Assembly: GCA_037965595.1 (NCBI GenBank)
Contig: CP150183.1
Span: forward strand, 744,001-808,000
Reading direction: 5' to 3'
DNA length: 64,000 bases
Source: Alkalihalobacillus sp. FSL W8-0930
GTDB lineage: Bacteria; Bacillota; Bacilli; Bacillales; Bacillaceae_D
In this document: one piece after another, positions 51,518-59,374 of the stretch
How positions within the stretch are numbered: the first letter of the stretch is position 1
Layout: the number at the start of each line of letters is the position of its first letter
The notes under the pieces: generated by a model
Told to the model about the DNA's origin: nothing
Databases searched by the model: none
Seen by the model: only the letters and a program-made list of their open reading frames with translations
Made by a program: the position numbers and the translations under genes

Positions 51518-52594
51518 ATGAAGAAAGAAAGTATTTATAAACGTCTTCAACTCACGCATCCCATCATTCAAGCTCCAATGGCAGGTGGGATTTCTACACC
51601 TGAACTAACGGCAGCCGTTTCCAACCATGGGGGCCTTGGAACGATTGCTGCAGGATATCTGACACCTGAAGCTCTTCGTGAACACATTCAAGAAGTCAAA
51701 AAGAAAACGGACCACTGGTTTGGAGTCAATGTTTTTGTCCCTTCTACCTATCAAGTTGAAGACTGTGCCTTACATACATCCAAGACATTACTACATCCAA
51801 TCCATCAAAGTTTAGAGATTGAGCAGGAAGAGGTTTCCTTACCCAAGTCAGAGGAAGATTTTCGAACGTATCAAGCTTTAATTGATGTCATCATTGAAGA
51901 GCGTGTTCCAGTATGTACCTTTACTTTTGGTATCCCTTCGCACTCGATTATTGAGCGTTTAAAGCGACACAATATCGTGGTTATCGGCACAGCGACCACT
52001 GTAAAAGAAGCCATTGAGATTGAACGAGCAGGGCTTGATATGGTGATCCTGCAAGGAAGTGAAGCAGGAGGACATAGAGGCACATTTCTACATACAGAGG
52101 AAGAAGGCTTGATTGGCTTGATGGCACTGATCCCTCAAGCCATTCGTCTCATTCATATTCCGATTATTGCAGCCGGTGGAATTATGGATGGACGTGCACT
52201 GATGGCTGCCAGATGCTTAGGGGCGGATGCCGTTCAAATGGGAACAGCCTTTTTAACATGCACAGAAAGTGGAGCCTCAGATATTCATAAAAAAGCCATT
52301 ACAAAAGCAACCGATAGTCAAACCATTTTAACAAGTGTGTTCTCCGGGAAAAAAGCGAGAGGAATCAACAATACGTTTATTCGAGTCATGCAAAAACACG
52401 AGGAGGACCTACCGGCGTTTCCTATTCAACACATACTCACTAAGTCCATTCGTCAGGAATCGATGAAGCAGAAGAATCGCGAATACATGTCCCTATGGTC
52501 TGGTCAAAGTCCAATGCTTGCAACCGTTCAAACAGCTGGAGAGTTGATTGAACGTGTCATGGAAGAAGCGGAAGAGGTATGGAATGGTGTCTAA
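51518..52594 (+). CDS. Nitronate monooxygenase-like FMN enzyme
   Basis: A protein of 358 residues of the NMO/2-nitropropane dioxygenase barrel. The HPIIQAPMAGGISTPELTAA start, GVNVFVPS, the phosphate-binding GSEAGGHRG with the catalytic His, and the AAGGIMDGRALMAA and GADAVQMGTAFL strands are clear. It oxidises alkyl nitronates with O2. The length and motifs fit the Bacillus YrpB group. Start ATG 51518 follows AAAGGGGGA. It overlaps the next gene by 11 bases. Confidence 0.87.
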   Translation: MKKESIYKRLQLTHPIIQAPMAGGISTPELTAAVSNHGGLGTIAAGYLTPEALREHIQEVKKKTDHWFGVNVFVPSTYQVEDCALHTSKTLLHPIHQSLEIEQEEVSLPKSEEDFRTYQALIDVIIEERVPVCTFTFGIPSHSIIERLKRHNIVVIGTATTVKEAIEIERAGLDMVILQGSEAGGHRGTFLHTEEEGLIGLMALIPQAIRLIHIPIIAAGGIMDGRALMAARCLGADAVQMGTAFLTCTESGASDIHKKAITKATDSQTILTSVFSGKKARGINNTFIRVMQKHEEDLPAFPIQHILTKSIRQESMKQKNREYMSLWSGQSPMLATVQTAGELIERVMEEAEEVWNGV

Positions 52595-53726
52595 TTCCGA
52601 CGATAAAACCAAAGTGGTGATTTTAGGAGTCGGGCATGCCAATCAACTTGTCTCTAAGGCTTGTCAACCGGCAGTCTATCGCGCTTTTTTTGACAGGGTT
52701 CAACCTGATGTGATTGGTGTGGAACGGGAGCCAGCGGCCTTTTTGAGATCAGATTTCTACGAATTTACTCATGAACAGCAACATATTATTATACCTTATG
52801 CAGAAAAGAAACAATGTACCGTTCGACCATTTGATTGGAATCCATCAATGGAAGAACAAAAACTAGCTTGGGGAGTAGCAGATAGTGAGCAGCTCCCTTT
52901 TAGTCGTTCTCATTCAACATTTAAACCATTTATATTCTTTCCAAGCCCGTTTACGTATGAAGATGATTTTTTCTTTTCTGAGAAAAAAGAGTCAGTTGAT
53001 TTGATTAATGGAGAGTTTGAGGAAAAGAGGGGAGAAGCGGATTTTCCAAGACGATTTTTTTTGTACCGAACGTATATGCAAGCTATGCGTATTAAGCATA
53101 TTGCACACGAGGCACGAGGAAAAACAGTACTAATTGTTGTTGGACACCTGCATAAGCCAGATATTGAACAAATTCTAGTTGAAAACAATGAGATTGAGCT
53201 TGTTCCACCTTCTACCTATGGATATCCAACAGAATCAGAGATTAAAAACCAATTCGAATCAAAGGACGCATCCTTCATCTTGGCGTTTAATCTGTTAGGA
53301 CTTCAATCTCAATACGACATAGAAGTGAACTGGCTGAGGGATGTGCTAGAAAAATTACCAAGAGAGCAGATTTTTGAGAAAAAGCTTTATCAATTAAGAC
53401 TAGCAACATTAACAGAGGAACTACAACCAACAGATGTAATAAAAGAGTATAAGGAGTTGGCTGATGGAATTGGATGGGAGAAGCGCTTCTTGTTTCAGAC
53501 ATTTAATCCAACGAGTAACCGAATGGACTCGTATTATGATCCGTTTGGCAATGTATCGGTAAAGGCAAGAATCTACATTGAGCTAGCCAGAGAATACGCT
53601 AAACAAGCTTCATATCAAAAAGCTGATGAGTTGAAAGCCTATTTACTTGAAGCTTCAGGTTGGACGTTGGAGGAAAAGCTGCGACTTGAAGGATATTGGG
53701 AAGAATTTGTGTTAGATATGTATTAG
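52584..53726 (+). CDS. Unknown protein, TraB/ChaN-like N-terminus
   Basis: A protein of 380 residues. The first half has VVILGVGHANQ, then PDVIGVEREPAAF and later TVLIVVGHLHKPDIEQIL; two GH-containing strands with an intervening ER pair recall the TraB/PrgY and ChaN/EreA-like fold. The second half (about 230-380) is helical and charged and is not recognised. ATG 52584 has GAAGAGG upstream and lies within the end of the preceding gene. Translational overlap suggests cotranscription from 50370 to here. Function unknown. Confidence 0.5.
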   Translation: MVSNSDDKTKVVILGVGHANQLVSKACQPAVYRAFFDRVQPDVIGVEREPAAFLRSDFYEFTHEQQHIIIPYAEKKQCTVRPFDWNPSMEEQKLAWGVADSEQLPFSRSHSTFKPFIFFPSPFTYEDDFFFSEKKESVDLINGEFEEKRGEADFPRRFFLYRTYMQAMRIKHIAHEARGKTVLIVVGHLHKPDIEQILVENNEIELVPPSTYGYPTESEIKNQFESKDASFILAFNLLGLQSQYDIEVNWLRDVLEKLPREQIFEKKLYQLRLATLTEELQPTDVIKEYKELADGIGWEKRFLFQTFNPTSNRMDSYYDPFGNVSVKARIYIELAREYAKQASYQKADELKAYLLEASGWTLEEKLRLEGYWEEFVLDMY

Positions 53727-53767
53727 GACTATGCCAATAAACTCAATAGTATAGAAGGAGTGCCTGA

Positions 53768-54421
53768 ATGAAGACGATTCTATTTGATTTTGATGGAACA
53801 CTCGCCAATACATTACCCGTCTGTTTTAAAGCATTTCAAGACGTGTTTCGCTCGTTTGATGCAGTGGAGCTTACTGACAAAGATATTGTTAAAATGTTTG
53901 GCCCATCTGAGACGGGAATTATACGGAATCAGCTGAAGCATCCTGACGTAGAAGCTGCGATCGAATGTTACTACGCAAGTTACTCTGAGCACCATACCAA
54001 GCTTGTTGAGAAGAATGGGGATATTCAGGTTTTGTTGGAAACGTTGTTGGCTGATGGATATCAACTTGGAGTTATAACAGGCAAGGCTAAACGAAGCTTA
54101 GAAATTTCCCTTCAAGCACTGGACATGCATTCCTATTTTGATGTGTTGATCTCAGGAGATGACGTGACCAAACCAAAACCAGACCCAGAAGGCATTAAGC
54201 TCGCTCTTCAAAAGCTAGATTCTCACAAGGACGGCGCGATCTACCTTGGCGATAGCGATGCCGATCTGATAGCAGGGCATCGTGCGCAGGTGCAAACAGG
54301 TGAAGTGCACTGGCTGCCAGAATATCAACCAACGCTTACAGTGGAGGGAGATCGGGTGTTTCGTAGTACTGCTGAGCTAGTGGAGTATTTGGATGAGAGT
54401 AATGAGATGGGTGGGAAGTGA
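53768..54421 (+). CDS. HAD-family phosphatase (phosphoglycolate phosphatase-like)
   Basis: A protein of 217 residues. Motif I FDFDGTLANT, motif II VITGKAKRS, Lys in KPKPDPEG (motif III) and motif IV YLGDSDADLIAG are all intact. A C1 cap lies between motifs I and II. Typical of the broad PGP/beta-phosphoglucomutase group; the substrate is unknown. AGAAGGAG precedes ATG 53768. Confidence 0.85.
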   Translation: MKTILFDFDGTLANTLPVCFKAFQDVFRSFDAVELTDKDIVKMFGPSETGIIRNQLKHPDVEAAIECYYASYSEHHTKLVEKNGDIQVLLETLLADGYQLGVITGKAKRSLEISLQALDMHSYFDVLISGDDVTKPKPDPEGIKLALQKLDSHKDGAIYLGDSDADLIAGHRAQVQTGEVHWLPEYQPTLTVEGDRVFRSTAELVEYLDESNEMGGK

Positions 54422-54490
54422 AAGGGTAAGAACCATTGTAAGAATAATAACAATGGAAACAAAGTGGGGTTCGCTGATGAAAGGACTCAA

Positions 54491-54943
54491 ATGATTAAGC
54501 AATTAAACATGAACAACTCAACCATAATGATAAATGTCTGGAACCTTCAAATGAAATCATACCAAGTAGAAGCAAGCCTGATTGGCGTACGTACGTTTCC
54601 TCCACTTCAAGAAACGGTTGAAGATTATGTAAAGAGTCTCGATCTTTTCTATGGGGTCTACGAAAAAGAGGAATTAGTAGCCGTTATCTCCATTCAAGCT
54701 CAAGGTTCTACGATTGTCATAACAAGATTAATGGTTGATCCTGGACACTTTAGAAAAGGGATTGCTACTTCGTTAATAAACTACGTGAATACTCTTTATA
54801 AAGATCAAACTCAAATAAAAGTCTCAACTGCAAAGTTAAACGCACCGGCTGTTCAAGCGTATCGTAGGAATGGCTTTACCCAAATAGAAGAACATGTGAC
54901 GCCAGAGGGAATCTCAATCGTCACATTGACCAAGAAACAATAA
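54491..54943 (+). CDS. GNAT-family acetyltransferase
   Basis: A protein of 150 residues. ITRLMVDPGHFRKGIATSLINY supplies the acetyl-CoA site (RKGIA), and NAPAVQAYRRNGF the C-terminal motif. ATG 54491 is chosen because AAGGACTC precedes it; the longer frame from 54464 has no clear site. A 7-bp hairpin (CCATTGT/ACAATGG, 54433-54456) without a T run lies upstream; its role is unclear. Confidence 0.75.
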   Translation: MIKQLNMNNSTIMINVWNLQMKSYQVEASLIGVRTFPPLQETVEDYVKSLDLFYGVYEKEELVAVISIQAQGSTIVITRLMVDPGHFRKGIATSLINYVNTLYKDQTQIKVSTAKLNAPAVQAYRRNGFTQIEEHVTPEGISIVTLTKKQ

Positions 54944-54966
54944 CTGCATTTGACCTATCTAACATT

Positions 54967-55010
54967 GCAATATATACTTTACATTATGTAAGGTATATAT
55001 TGCTTTTTTG
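54967..55010 (+). terminator. Long hairpin with T run before the XRE gene
   Basis: GCAATATATACTTTACAT / ATGTAAGGTATATATTGC, an 18-bp stem with one wobble pair and a one-base centre, then six T. It terminates the GNAT gene, and the palindromic TATATAC core may also act as promoter or operator for the following regulator gene, whose start is only 12 bases further on. Confidence 0.7.
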
Positions 55011-55021
55011 TGGAGTGAGGA

Positions 55022-55222
55022 ATGATGCGAAACAACGTTAGGGTCGCTCGGATAGAACAATCGTTAACGCAGGAACAACTTGCCAAGGCAGTAAAGGTAA
55101 CAAGACAGACAATTGGTTTGATTGAAAAAGGGAAGTACAACCCAAGTTTACAGCTGTGTATGGCCATTGCCATGAAGCTTGATAAGACGTTGGATCAATT
55201 ATTTTGGGAGGTAGACAAATGA
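55022..55222 (+). CDS. Small XRE-family regulator
   Basis: A protein of 66 residues and almost entirely one Cro/CI helix-turn-helix: [20 protein letters not shown] then [15 protein letters not shown]. Bacillus YozG-like proteins of this size are encoded directly before a small membrane protein, as here (ATGA overlap). Probably autoregulatory. ATG 55022 or 55025. Confidence 0.85.
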   Translation: MMRNNVRVARIEQSLTQEQLAKAVKVTRQTIGLIEKGKYNPSLQLCMAIAMKLDKTLDQLFWEVDK

Positions 55223-55671
55223 AGTCGTGGCTTTCAATTTTCTTACCAGATGATGAATACAAACGAGAGAGAGTTATTTATTTCTTAGCTGAAGGTGGCG
55301 TTCTGTTGCTTCTTTATTTTGTTGGTGCCCTACTTATTAGTAGACTAATTCCTTCGCAGAATTTGACAGGACAGCTTGTAGTGCTTATCGGGTTTGGCTT
55401 GTATGCAACATACACAACACTACGATACAGTCTATCAGGTATTGAATTTGCAGATGTCATTGAACCTAATCACTTTAAGAAACAACAGAGGAAGCTTTTT
55501 AAACAGTCGATCGGTTTCTTTGTCATTTTCTTAATGATATCTCTGCTCTCACATTTTGATAATTTGTTGCCGACCATAGTTATAGCTTTGGTTGCTTCGA
55601 TGCTCTTATACGTCCTAAACTACACTTCTCTTAAAAGATCCTACACGAAAAATAAAGAACTCATTGATTAG
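55219..55671 (+). CDS. Four-helix membrane protein paired with XRE regulator
   Basis: A protein of 150 residues with hydrophobic helices at about 24-43, 52-70, 98-115 and 121-138, and a charged C-terminus. GGGAGG at 55206-55211 supports ATG 55219, overlapping the stop of the regulator. The pairing with a small XRE protein is common in Firmicutes; the function is unknown. Confidence 0.7.
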   Translation: MKSWLSIFLPDDEYKRERVIYFLAEGGVLLLLYFVGALLISRLIPSQNLTGQLVVLIGFGLYATYTTLRYSLSGIEFADVIEPNHFKKQQRKLFKQSIGFFVIFLMISLLSHFDNLLPTIVIALVASMLLYVLNYTSLKRSYTKNKELID

Positions 55672-55679
55672 AAAAACAG

Positions 55680-55710
55680 TTGACTCTCACGTTACGTGAT
55701 AGCTTAGAGT
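55680..55710 (+). promoter_or_regulatory. MerR-type promoter with 19-bp spacer
   Basis: TTGACT (55680-55685), exactly 19 bases, TAGAGT (55705-55710). Centred in the spacer is TCACG-TTA-CGTGA (55687-55699), a perfect dyad. An over-long spacer with a central palindrome is the hallmark of promoters activated by MerR-family proteins through DNA untwisting. It drives the MerR-TipAS gene 24 bases downstream, so autoregulation is likely. Confidence 0.8.
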
Positions 55711-55733
55711 GATTTTTGAGGGAGGTGAGCTAG

Positions 55734-56465
55734 TTGCTAAAGATAAAAGAGGTAGCCAATCTGGTGGGGATTAGTGTGCGCACACTACATCACTATGATG
55801 AGATCGGTTTGCTTTGTCCGGATGAGGTGACCGATTCAGGCTATCGTTTATACTCTGAACGCAATCTTGATGACTTACAGCAGATTCTCTTTTACAGAGA
55901 ACTCGATGTCCCTCTAAAAAAAATCAAAGAAATCATGAGTCGTCCTTCATTCGATCAGGTAGAAGCGTTACAAAGTCATCGCTCTATGCTGAGTGATAAA
56001 AGAAATCAACTTGATGAGATGATTTGTACGATCGATAAGACGCTCAGATTTAAGAAGGGTGAGATTCAGATGTCTAATCAAGAAAAGTTTGCTGGGTTTG
56101 ATTTTTCAGGATGGAATAAACATGAGCAAGAGGCGAGAGACCGTTGGGGTGACGATGTTGTTGATAAAGCAACAGCCAATGTTGCTGGAAATGAAAAAGA
56201 GATGGGCGAAGAAATGAACCACATTTATCGCGAGCTTGCGGCTATCCGTCATCTAGATCCGACAAGTAAGGAAGCACAGGAGGCAATCAATAAATGGTTC
56301 ACGTTCTTGAATAAGATTGGGACCTATTCGCTTGATGCTTTTGCTGGACTCGGAGAGATGTATGTCGCTGATGATCGGTTTAAAGAAAATATTGATCAGT
56401 TTGGCGAGGGCCTTGCCGCATTTATGCGCGAGGCAATGAGTGTATATGCAAGAGAGCAGCGATAA
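55734..56465 (+). CDS. MerR-family regulator with TipAS domain (Mta-like)
   Basis: A protein of 243 residues. MerR helix-turn-helix (KIKEVANLVGISVRTLHHYD), dimerising coiled coil to about 107, then a TipAS antibiotic-binding domain (about 115-243). The domain shows FAGFDFSGWNKHEQEA and the closing YVADDRFKENIDQFGEGLAAF. This is the architecture of TipAL and B. subtilis Mta, which bind thiopeptides or hydrophobic drugs and activate efflux genes. TTG 55734 with GGAGG 8 bases upstream. No exporter gene is adjacent, so targets other than itself must lie elsewhere. Confidence 0.88.
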   Translation: MLKIKEVANLVGISVRTLHHYDEIGLLCPDEVTDSGYRLYSERNLDDLQQILFYRELDVPLKKIKEIMSRPSFDQVEALQSHRSMLSDKRNQLDEMICTIDKTLRFKKGEIQMSNQEKFAGFDFSGWNKHEQEARDRWGDDVVDKATANVAGNEKEMGEEMNHIYRELAAIRHLDPTSKEAQEAINKWFTFLNKIGTYSLDAFAGLGEMYVADDRFKENIDQFGEGLAAFMREAMSVYAREQR

Positions 56466-56473
56466 GCCAGGAT

Positions 56474-56509
56474 AAAGCCTGAGAGTCAAGAGACTCTCAG
56501 GCTTTTTTT
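56474..56509. terminator. Bidirectional terminator
   Basis: AAAGCCTGAGAGTC / GACTCTCAGGCTTT, a 14-bp perfect stem with an AAGA loop, seven T on the plus side, between converging MerR and SDR genes. Confidence 0.9.
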
Positions 56510-56520
56510 GATTTAATACA

Positions 56521-57294
56521 TTATCGACTAGTATAACCAGCATCTGCATGAATGGTTGTACCTGTGATATAAGAAGCCTGATCAGATGCAAGCCATAATG
56601 ATGCTTGTGCAACCTCACGAGGTGATCCAAAACGATTAAGCAAGCTTAATTGTGGAGCGTACTCTTCTTCTGTATGACCAAATTGTTCAAGTGCGGCACG
56701 TAGCATTGGAGTATCAATGGCTCCAGGAGCTACTTGGTTCACTCGGATATTTTTATCACCATTTTCAAGTGCAGCTGTTTTAGTCAGACCGTTCACACCA
56801 TGTTTAGCAGCTACATAAGTCGCGTTATTTGGCTGTGGGCGGTATCCACTTACTGACGAAATATTAACAATTGAGCCGCCTTCACCTTGTTTGATCATTT
56901 GTTGAAGCTCATATTTCATACAAAGAGCTGTTCCCTTAAGGTCAACGTTCATCAACTTGTCCCAATACTCTTCATCAAAGTCAGATACCGGACGATCATC
57001 TGGAGTAATGGCAGCGTTATTTACTGCAACATCAAGACGACCAAATTTGTTAACTGTTGCTTCAACAAGCTGTTTTACTTGTTCAGATTTTGATACATCA
57101 ACCTTATGGAAAAAGGCTGTTCCGCCATTTTCATTAATCGCAGCTGTCACTTCTTTCCCTTTCTCTTCGTTAAAGTCTGCTACGACAACTTTTGCTCCAG
57201 CTTCTGCAAATAACTGAGCTGTTGCTTGTCCCATACCCATTGCTGCTCCCGTGATTATAGCTACTTTACCTTCTAATACTGGAAATGTTTTCAT
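56521..57294 (-). CDS. Short-chain dehydrogenase/reductase (second)
   Basis: A classical SDR of 257 residues: TGAAMGMGQ nucleotide loop (about 16-24), VADF acidic residue for NAD(H), NNAAI, the catalytic Ser in NISSVSGY and the YVAAK motif. The C-terminal AGYTSR end is normal. Substrate unknown. The ribosome site before ATG 57294 is weak (AAGGGCG). The promoter carries a palindromic operator. Confidence 0.85.
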   Translation of the reverse strand: MKTFPVLEGKVAIITGAAMGMGQATAQLFAEAGAKVVVADFNEEKGKEVTAAINENGGTAFFHKVDVSKSEQVKQLVEATVNKFGRLDVAVNNAAITPDDRPVSDFDEEYWDKLMNVDLKGTALCMKYELQQMIKQGEGGSIVNISSVSGYRPQPNNATYVAAKHGVNGLTKTAALENGDKNIRVNQVAPGAIDTPMLRAALEQFGHTEEEYAPQLSLLNRFGSPREVAQASLWLASDQASYITGTTIHADAGYTSR

Positions 57295-57333
57295 GGTGTC
57301 ACGCGCCCTTCAGCTAATATGTAATATATAGTG

Positions 57334-57357
57334 TGTACTAAGTACATGGTTATTATA
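57334..57357 (-). promoter_or_regulatory. SDR promoter with palindromic operator
   Basis: On the minus strand a perfect -10 box TATAAT (57357-57352) is followed by TGTAC-TTA-GTACA (57346-57334), a 13-base dyad covering the start point. The matching -35 is poor (TTTTTA at 17-base spacing). A TetR- or MarR-type repressor site is likely. Confidence 0.55.
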
Positions 57358-57390
57358 TCCTTTTTATTAGTAAGTAAAAAGTAATACGAC

Positions 57391-59160
57391 TTACGTAGTG
57401 ATTAGCGTAGGTTTGTCTATTTTAAACATGCGAAAACTTTCTTGTTTTATTTGCAAGGGTTCTTGATGATGGAGTTGTGTATTTGTTAAAACATCAATGA
57501 AGCCGTGGTGTAGCAATTGATTTGGAACAGAAATTTGGACGGAAGAGTTTTTTCGATTAATGACATAGACAAGCATGTCATTGTTGCTATGTGTTGAATA
57601 AATCAATACATCATCGTCACCTGATTCATAAAATTCAATCGAATCAACTGAACCCATGGGTAGGAGCTGTTTGCGCCAGGATATTAATGTTTTTATAAAG
57701 GAGAACAATTCAAGGTCTTGTTTGTCTTCATCCCAGACCATACATTCCCGGCAGCCAGGATCATTACCTCCTGTCATGCCAATCTCATCTCCGTAGTAAA
57801 TGCAAGGTGAACCTGGCATGGAAAAGAGCATTAAATATTGAAGCATCACACGTTGTTTGTTGCCCTTGCTTTCTGTTAAAACACGTGCTGTATCATGGGA
57901 ACCAAGTAAATTGAACTGAACGTGATTAACAGTCTGCGGATAGCTGAACAAGTGCCTAGTCACTGATTCTTTGAAGGAAGTCGTTGAGTGATTTTTTAAA
58001 ATAAATCCTTGTATTGCATCTGTTAATGGATAGTTCATAACCGCATCGAATTGATCCCCTTGTAGCCAAGGAGAGGCCTGATGCCAGATCTCACCTAATA
58101 TATAGACTTCAGGATTTATGGCTTTAACCGTCTGCCTAAATTCTCTCCAGAATGAGTGGTCCACTTCATTTGCCACATCCAAACGCCAGCCATCAATGTC
58201 AAAGTGTTGAGTCCAATAACGTGCCACTTGAAGTAGGTATTCTTTGACTTCTGGATTCGCCGTATTGAGTTTTGGCATCGTCCCTTCAAAAGCAAAGGTT
58301 TCGTAGTTTGGCTGTTTGTCTGTAGGACGTAATGGAAAGCTATGTGGGTGAAACCAATCCTTATATGGAGATTGCTCACCATTTTTTAGGACATCTTGAA
58401 AAGGGGCAAAATGGTACCCACTGTGGTTAAACACCGCATCAAGCATGATCCGAATGCCCCGCTCATGACAAGCTTGGATCAGGGTTTTTAGCATTTGATC
58501 ATCACCAAATTGTGGATCAATCTCCATATAATCAATGGTATCGTACTTATGATTGGAGAACGCCTTAAAAATAGGAGTGAAATAGATGCCTGTGATCCCG
58601 AGAGAGTTTAAGTGATCCAAATGGTCATATACTCCTTTTAAATCACCACCAAAGAAAGAGTTCACCTTTGGTTTTTCGCTGCCCCATTCCAGCGTCTTTT
58701 CTGGATTAATAGAAGGATCGCCGTTCGCAAACCGTTCCGGGAAAATTTGATACCACACCGTATTACTCACCCAGTCTGGAGAAGTAAACTGTTCATTCGT
58801 ATGAAGGTAGGGAAGACAAAAGAAAGGTGCTACATGTTCAGGAATCTCTTGAGTGAAACCTCGTTCAGTATAAACAATAGACTGGTCATCAGCTTGAAGT
58901 AAGAATCCATATCGCAATCGTGAGTGGGGTAAGTGAATGGTGACCGACCAATAATCATGTATTCCATCGCTGCCTACCCGTGACATAGCACTTTGTGTAA
59001 CCTGCCATTTTCCTTCAGCCCAGATATATGGATCACCATATAACAGTGTAATCTGCTGAACATCACCTAAAGCTGTTTTTATACGAATGGTGATAGACTT
59101 GTCTGATGGGGAATAGATTTCAGCGTGTGTTTGTTGATGAATAATAGAAGATAGGATCAT
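57391..59160 (-). CDS. GH13 neopullulanase/cyclomaltodextrinase
   Basis: A protein of 589 residues. An N-terminal beta domain of about 120 residues (CBM34 type) precedes the GH13 barrel. Catalytic residues: Asp in DGWRLDVANE (nucleophile), Glu in YILGEIWH, Asp in LLGSHDTAR; region I is DAVFNHSGYH. It belongs to the neopullulanase/maltogenic amylase/cyclodextrinase group, like B. subtilis YvdF. No signal peptide, so it splits imported maltodextrins or cyclodextrins in the cytoplasm. AGGAGG precedes ATG 59160. Divergent from the mdx-like operon and under a cre site. Confidence 0.9.
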   Translation of the reverse strand: MILSSIIHQQTHAEIYSPSDKSITIRIKTALGDVQQITLLYGDPYIWAEGKWQVTQSAMSRVGSDGIHDYWSVTIHLPHSRLRYGFLLQADDQSIVYTERGFTQEIPEHVAPFFCLPYLHTNEQFTSPDWVSNTVWYQIFPERFANGDPSINPEKTLEWGSEKPKVNSFFGGDLKGVYDHLDHLNSLGITGIYFTPIFKAFSNHKYDTIDYMEIDPQFGDDQMLKTLIQACHERGIRIMLDAVFNHSGYHFAPFQDVLKNGEQSPYKDWFHPHSFPLRPTDKQPNYETFAFEGTMPKLNTANPEVKEYLLQVARYWTQHFDIDGWRLDVANEVDHSFWREFRQTVKAINPEVYILGEIWHQASPWLQGDQFDAVMNYPLTDAIQGFILKNHSTTSFKESVTRHLFSYPQTVNHVQFNLLGSHDTARVLTESKGNKQRVMLQYLMLFSMPGSPCIYYGDEIGMTGGNDPGCRECMVWDEDKQDLELFSFIKTLISWRKQLLPMGSVDSIEFYESGDDDVLIYSTHSNNDMLVYVINRKNSSVQISVPNQLLHHGFIDVLTNTQLHHQEPLQIKQESFRMFKIDKPTLITT

Positions 59161-59229
59161 AAACGGGACCTCCTGTATTCATAAGATAGCTAAAGTGTAG
59201 AGGATGACTTTTAAGCTGTCAACGAAAAA

Positions 59230-59244
59230 ATGCAAGCGTTTTCT
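59230..59244 (+). promoter_or_regulatory. cre site (CcpA) in the maltodextrin divergent region
   Basis: ATGCAAGCGTTTTCT fits the cre consensus WTGNAANCGNWNNCW fully. It lies 70 bases upstream of the GH13 start and would impose glucose repression on that gene and possibly on the transporter operon. Confidence 0.75.
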
Positions 59245-59319
59245 TAAAAACTATTGCTAAATAGTAAGGTTCAAATTATACTGTTTGTGAAGTAAAGAGT
59301 TTTACATTTATCTTTTTGT

Positions 59320-59331
59320 GCAAACGTTTGC
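59320..59331 (+). promoter_or_regulatory. LacI-family operator (GCAAACGTTTGC)
   Basis: A perfect 12-bp palindrome of LacI/GalR type, as bound by MalR/YvdE-like repressors, with a TATATACT -10 region at 59352-59359. It overlaps the presumed -35 area (TTGCGT, 59328-59333). It also fits the core of a cre. It should control the transporter operon starting at 59375. No LacI gene is in the window. Confidence 0.7.
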
Positions 59332-59374
59332 GTAAGTGTTCTGAATGTAACTATATACTAGAGGGGGAAGGGAC

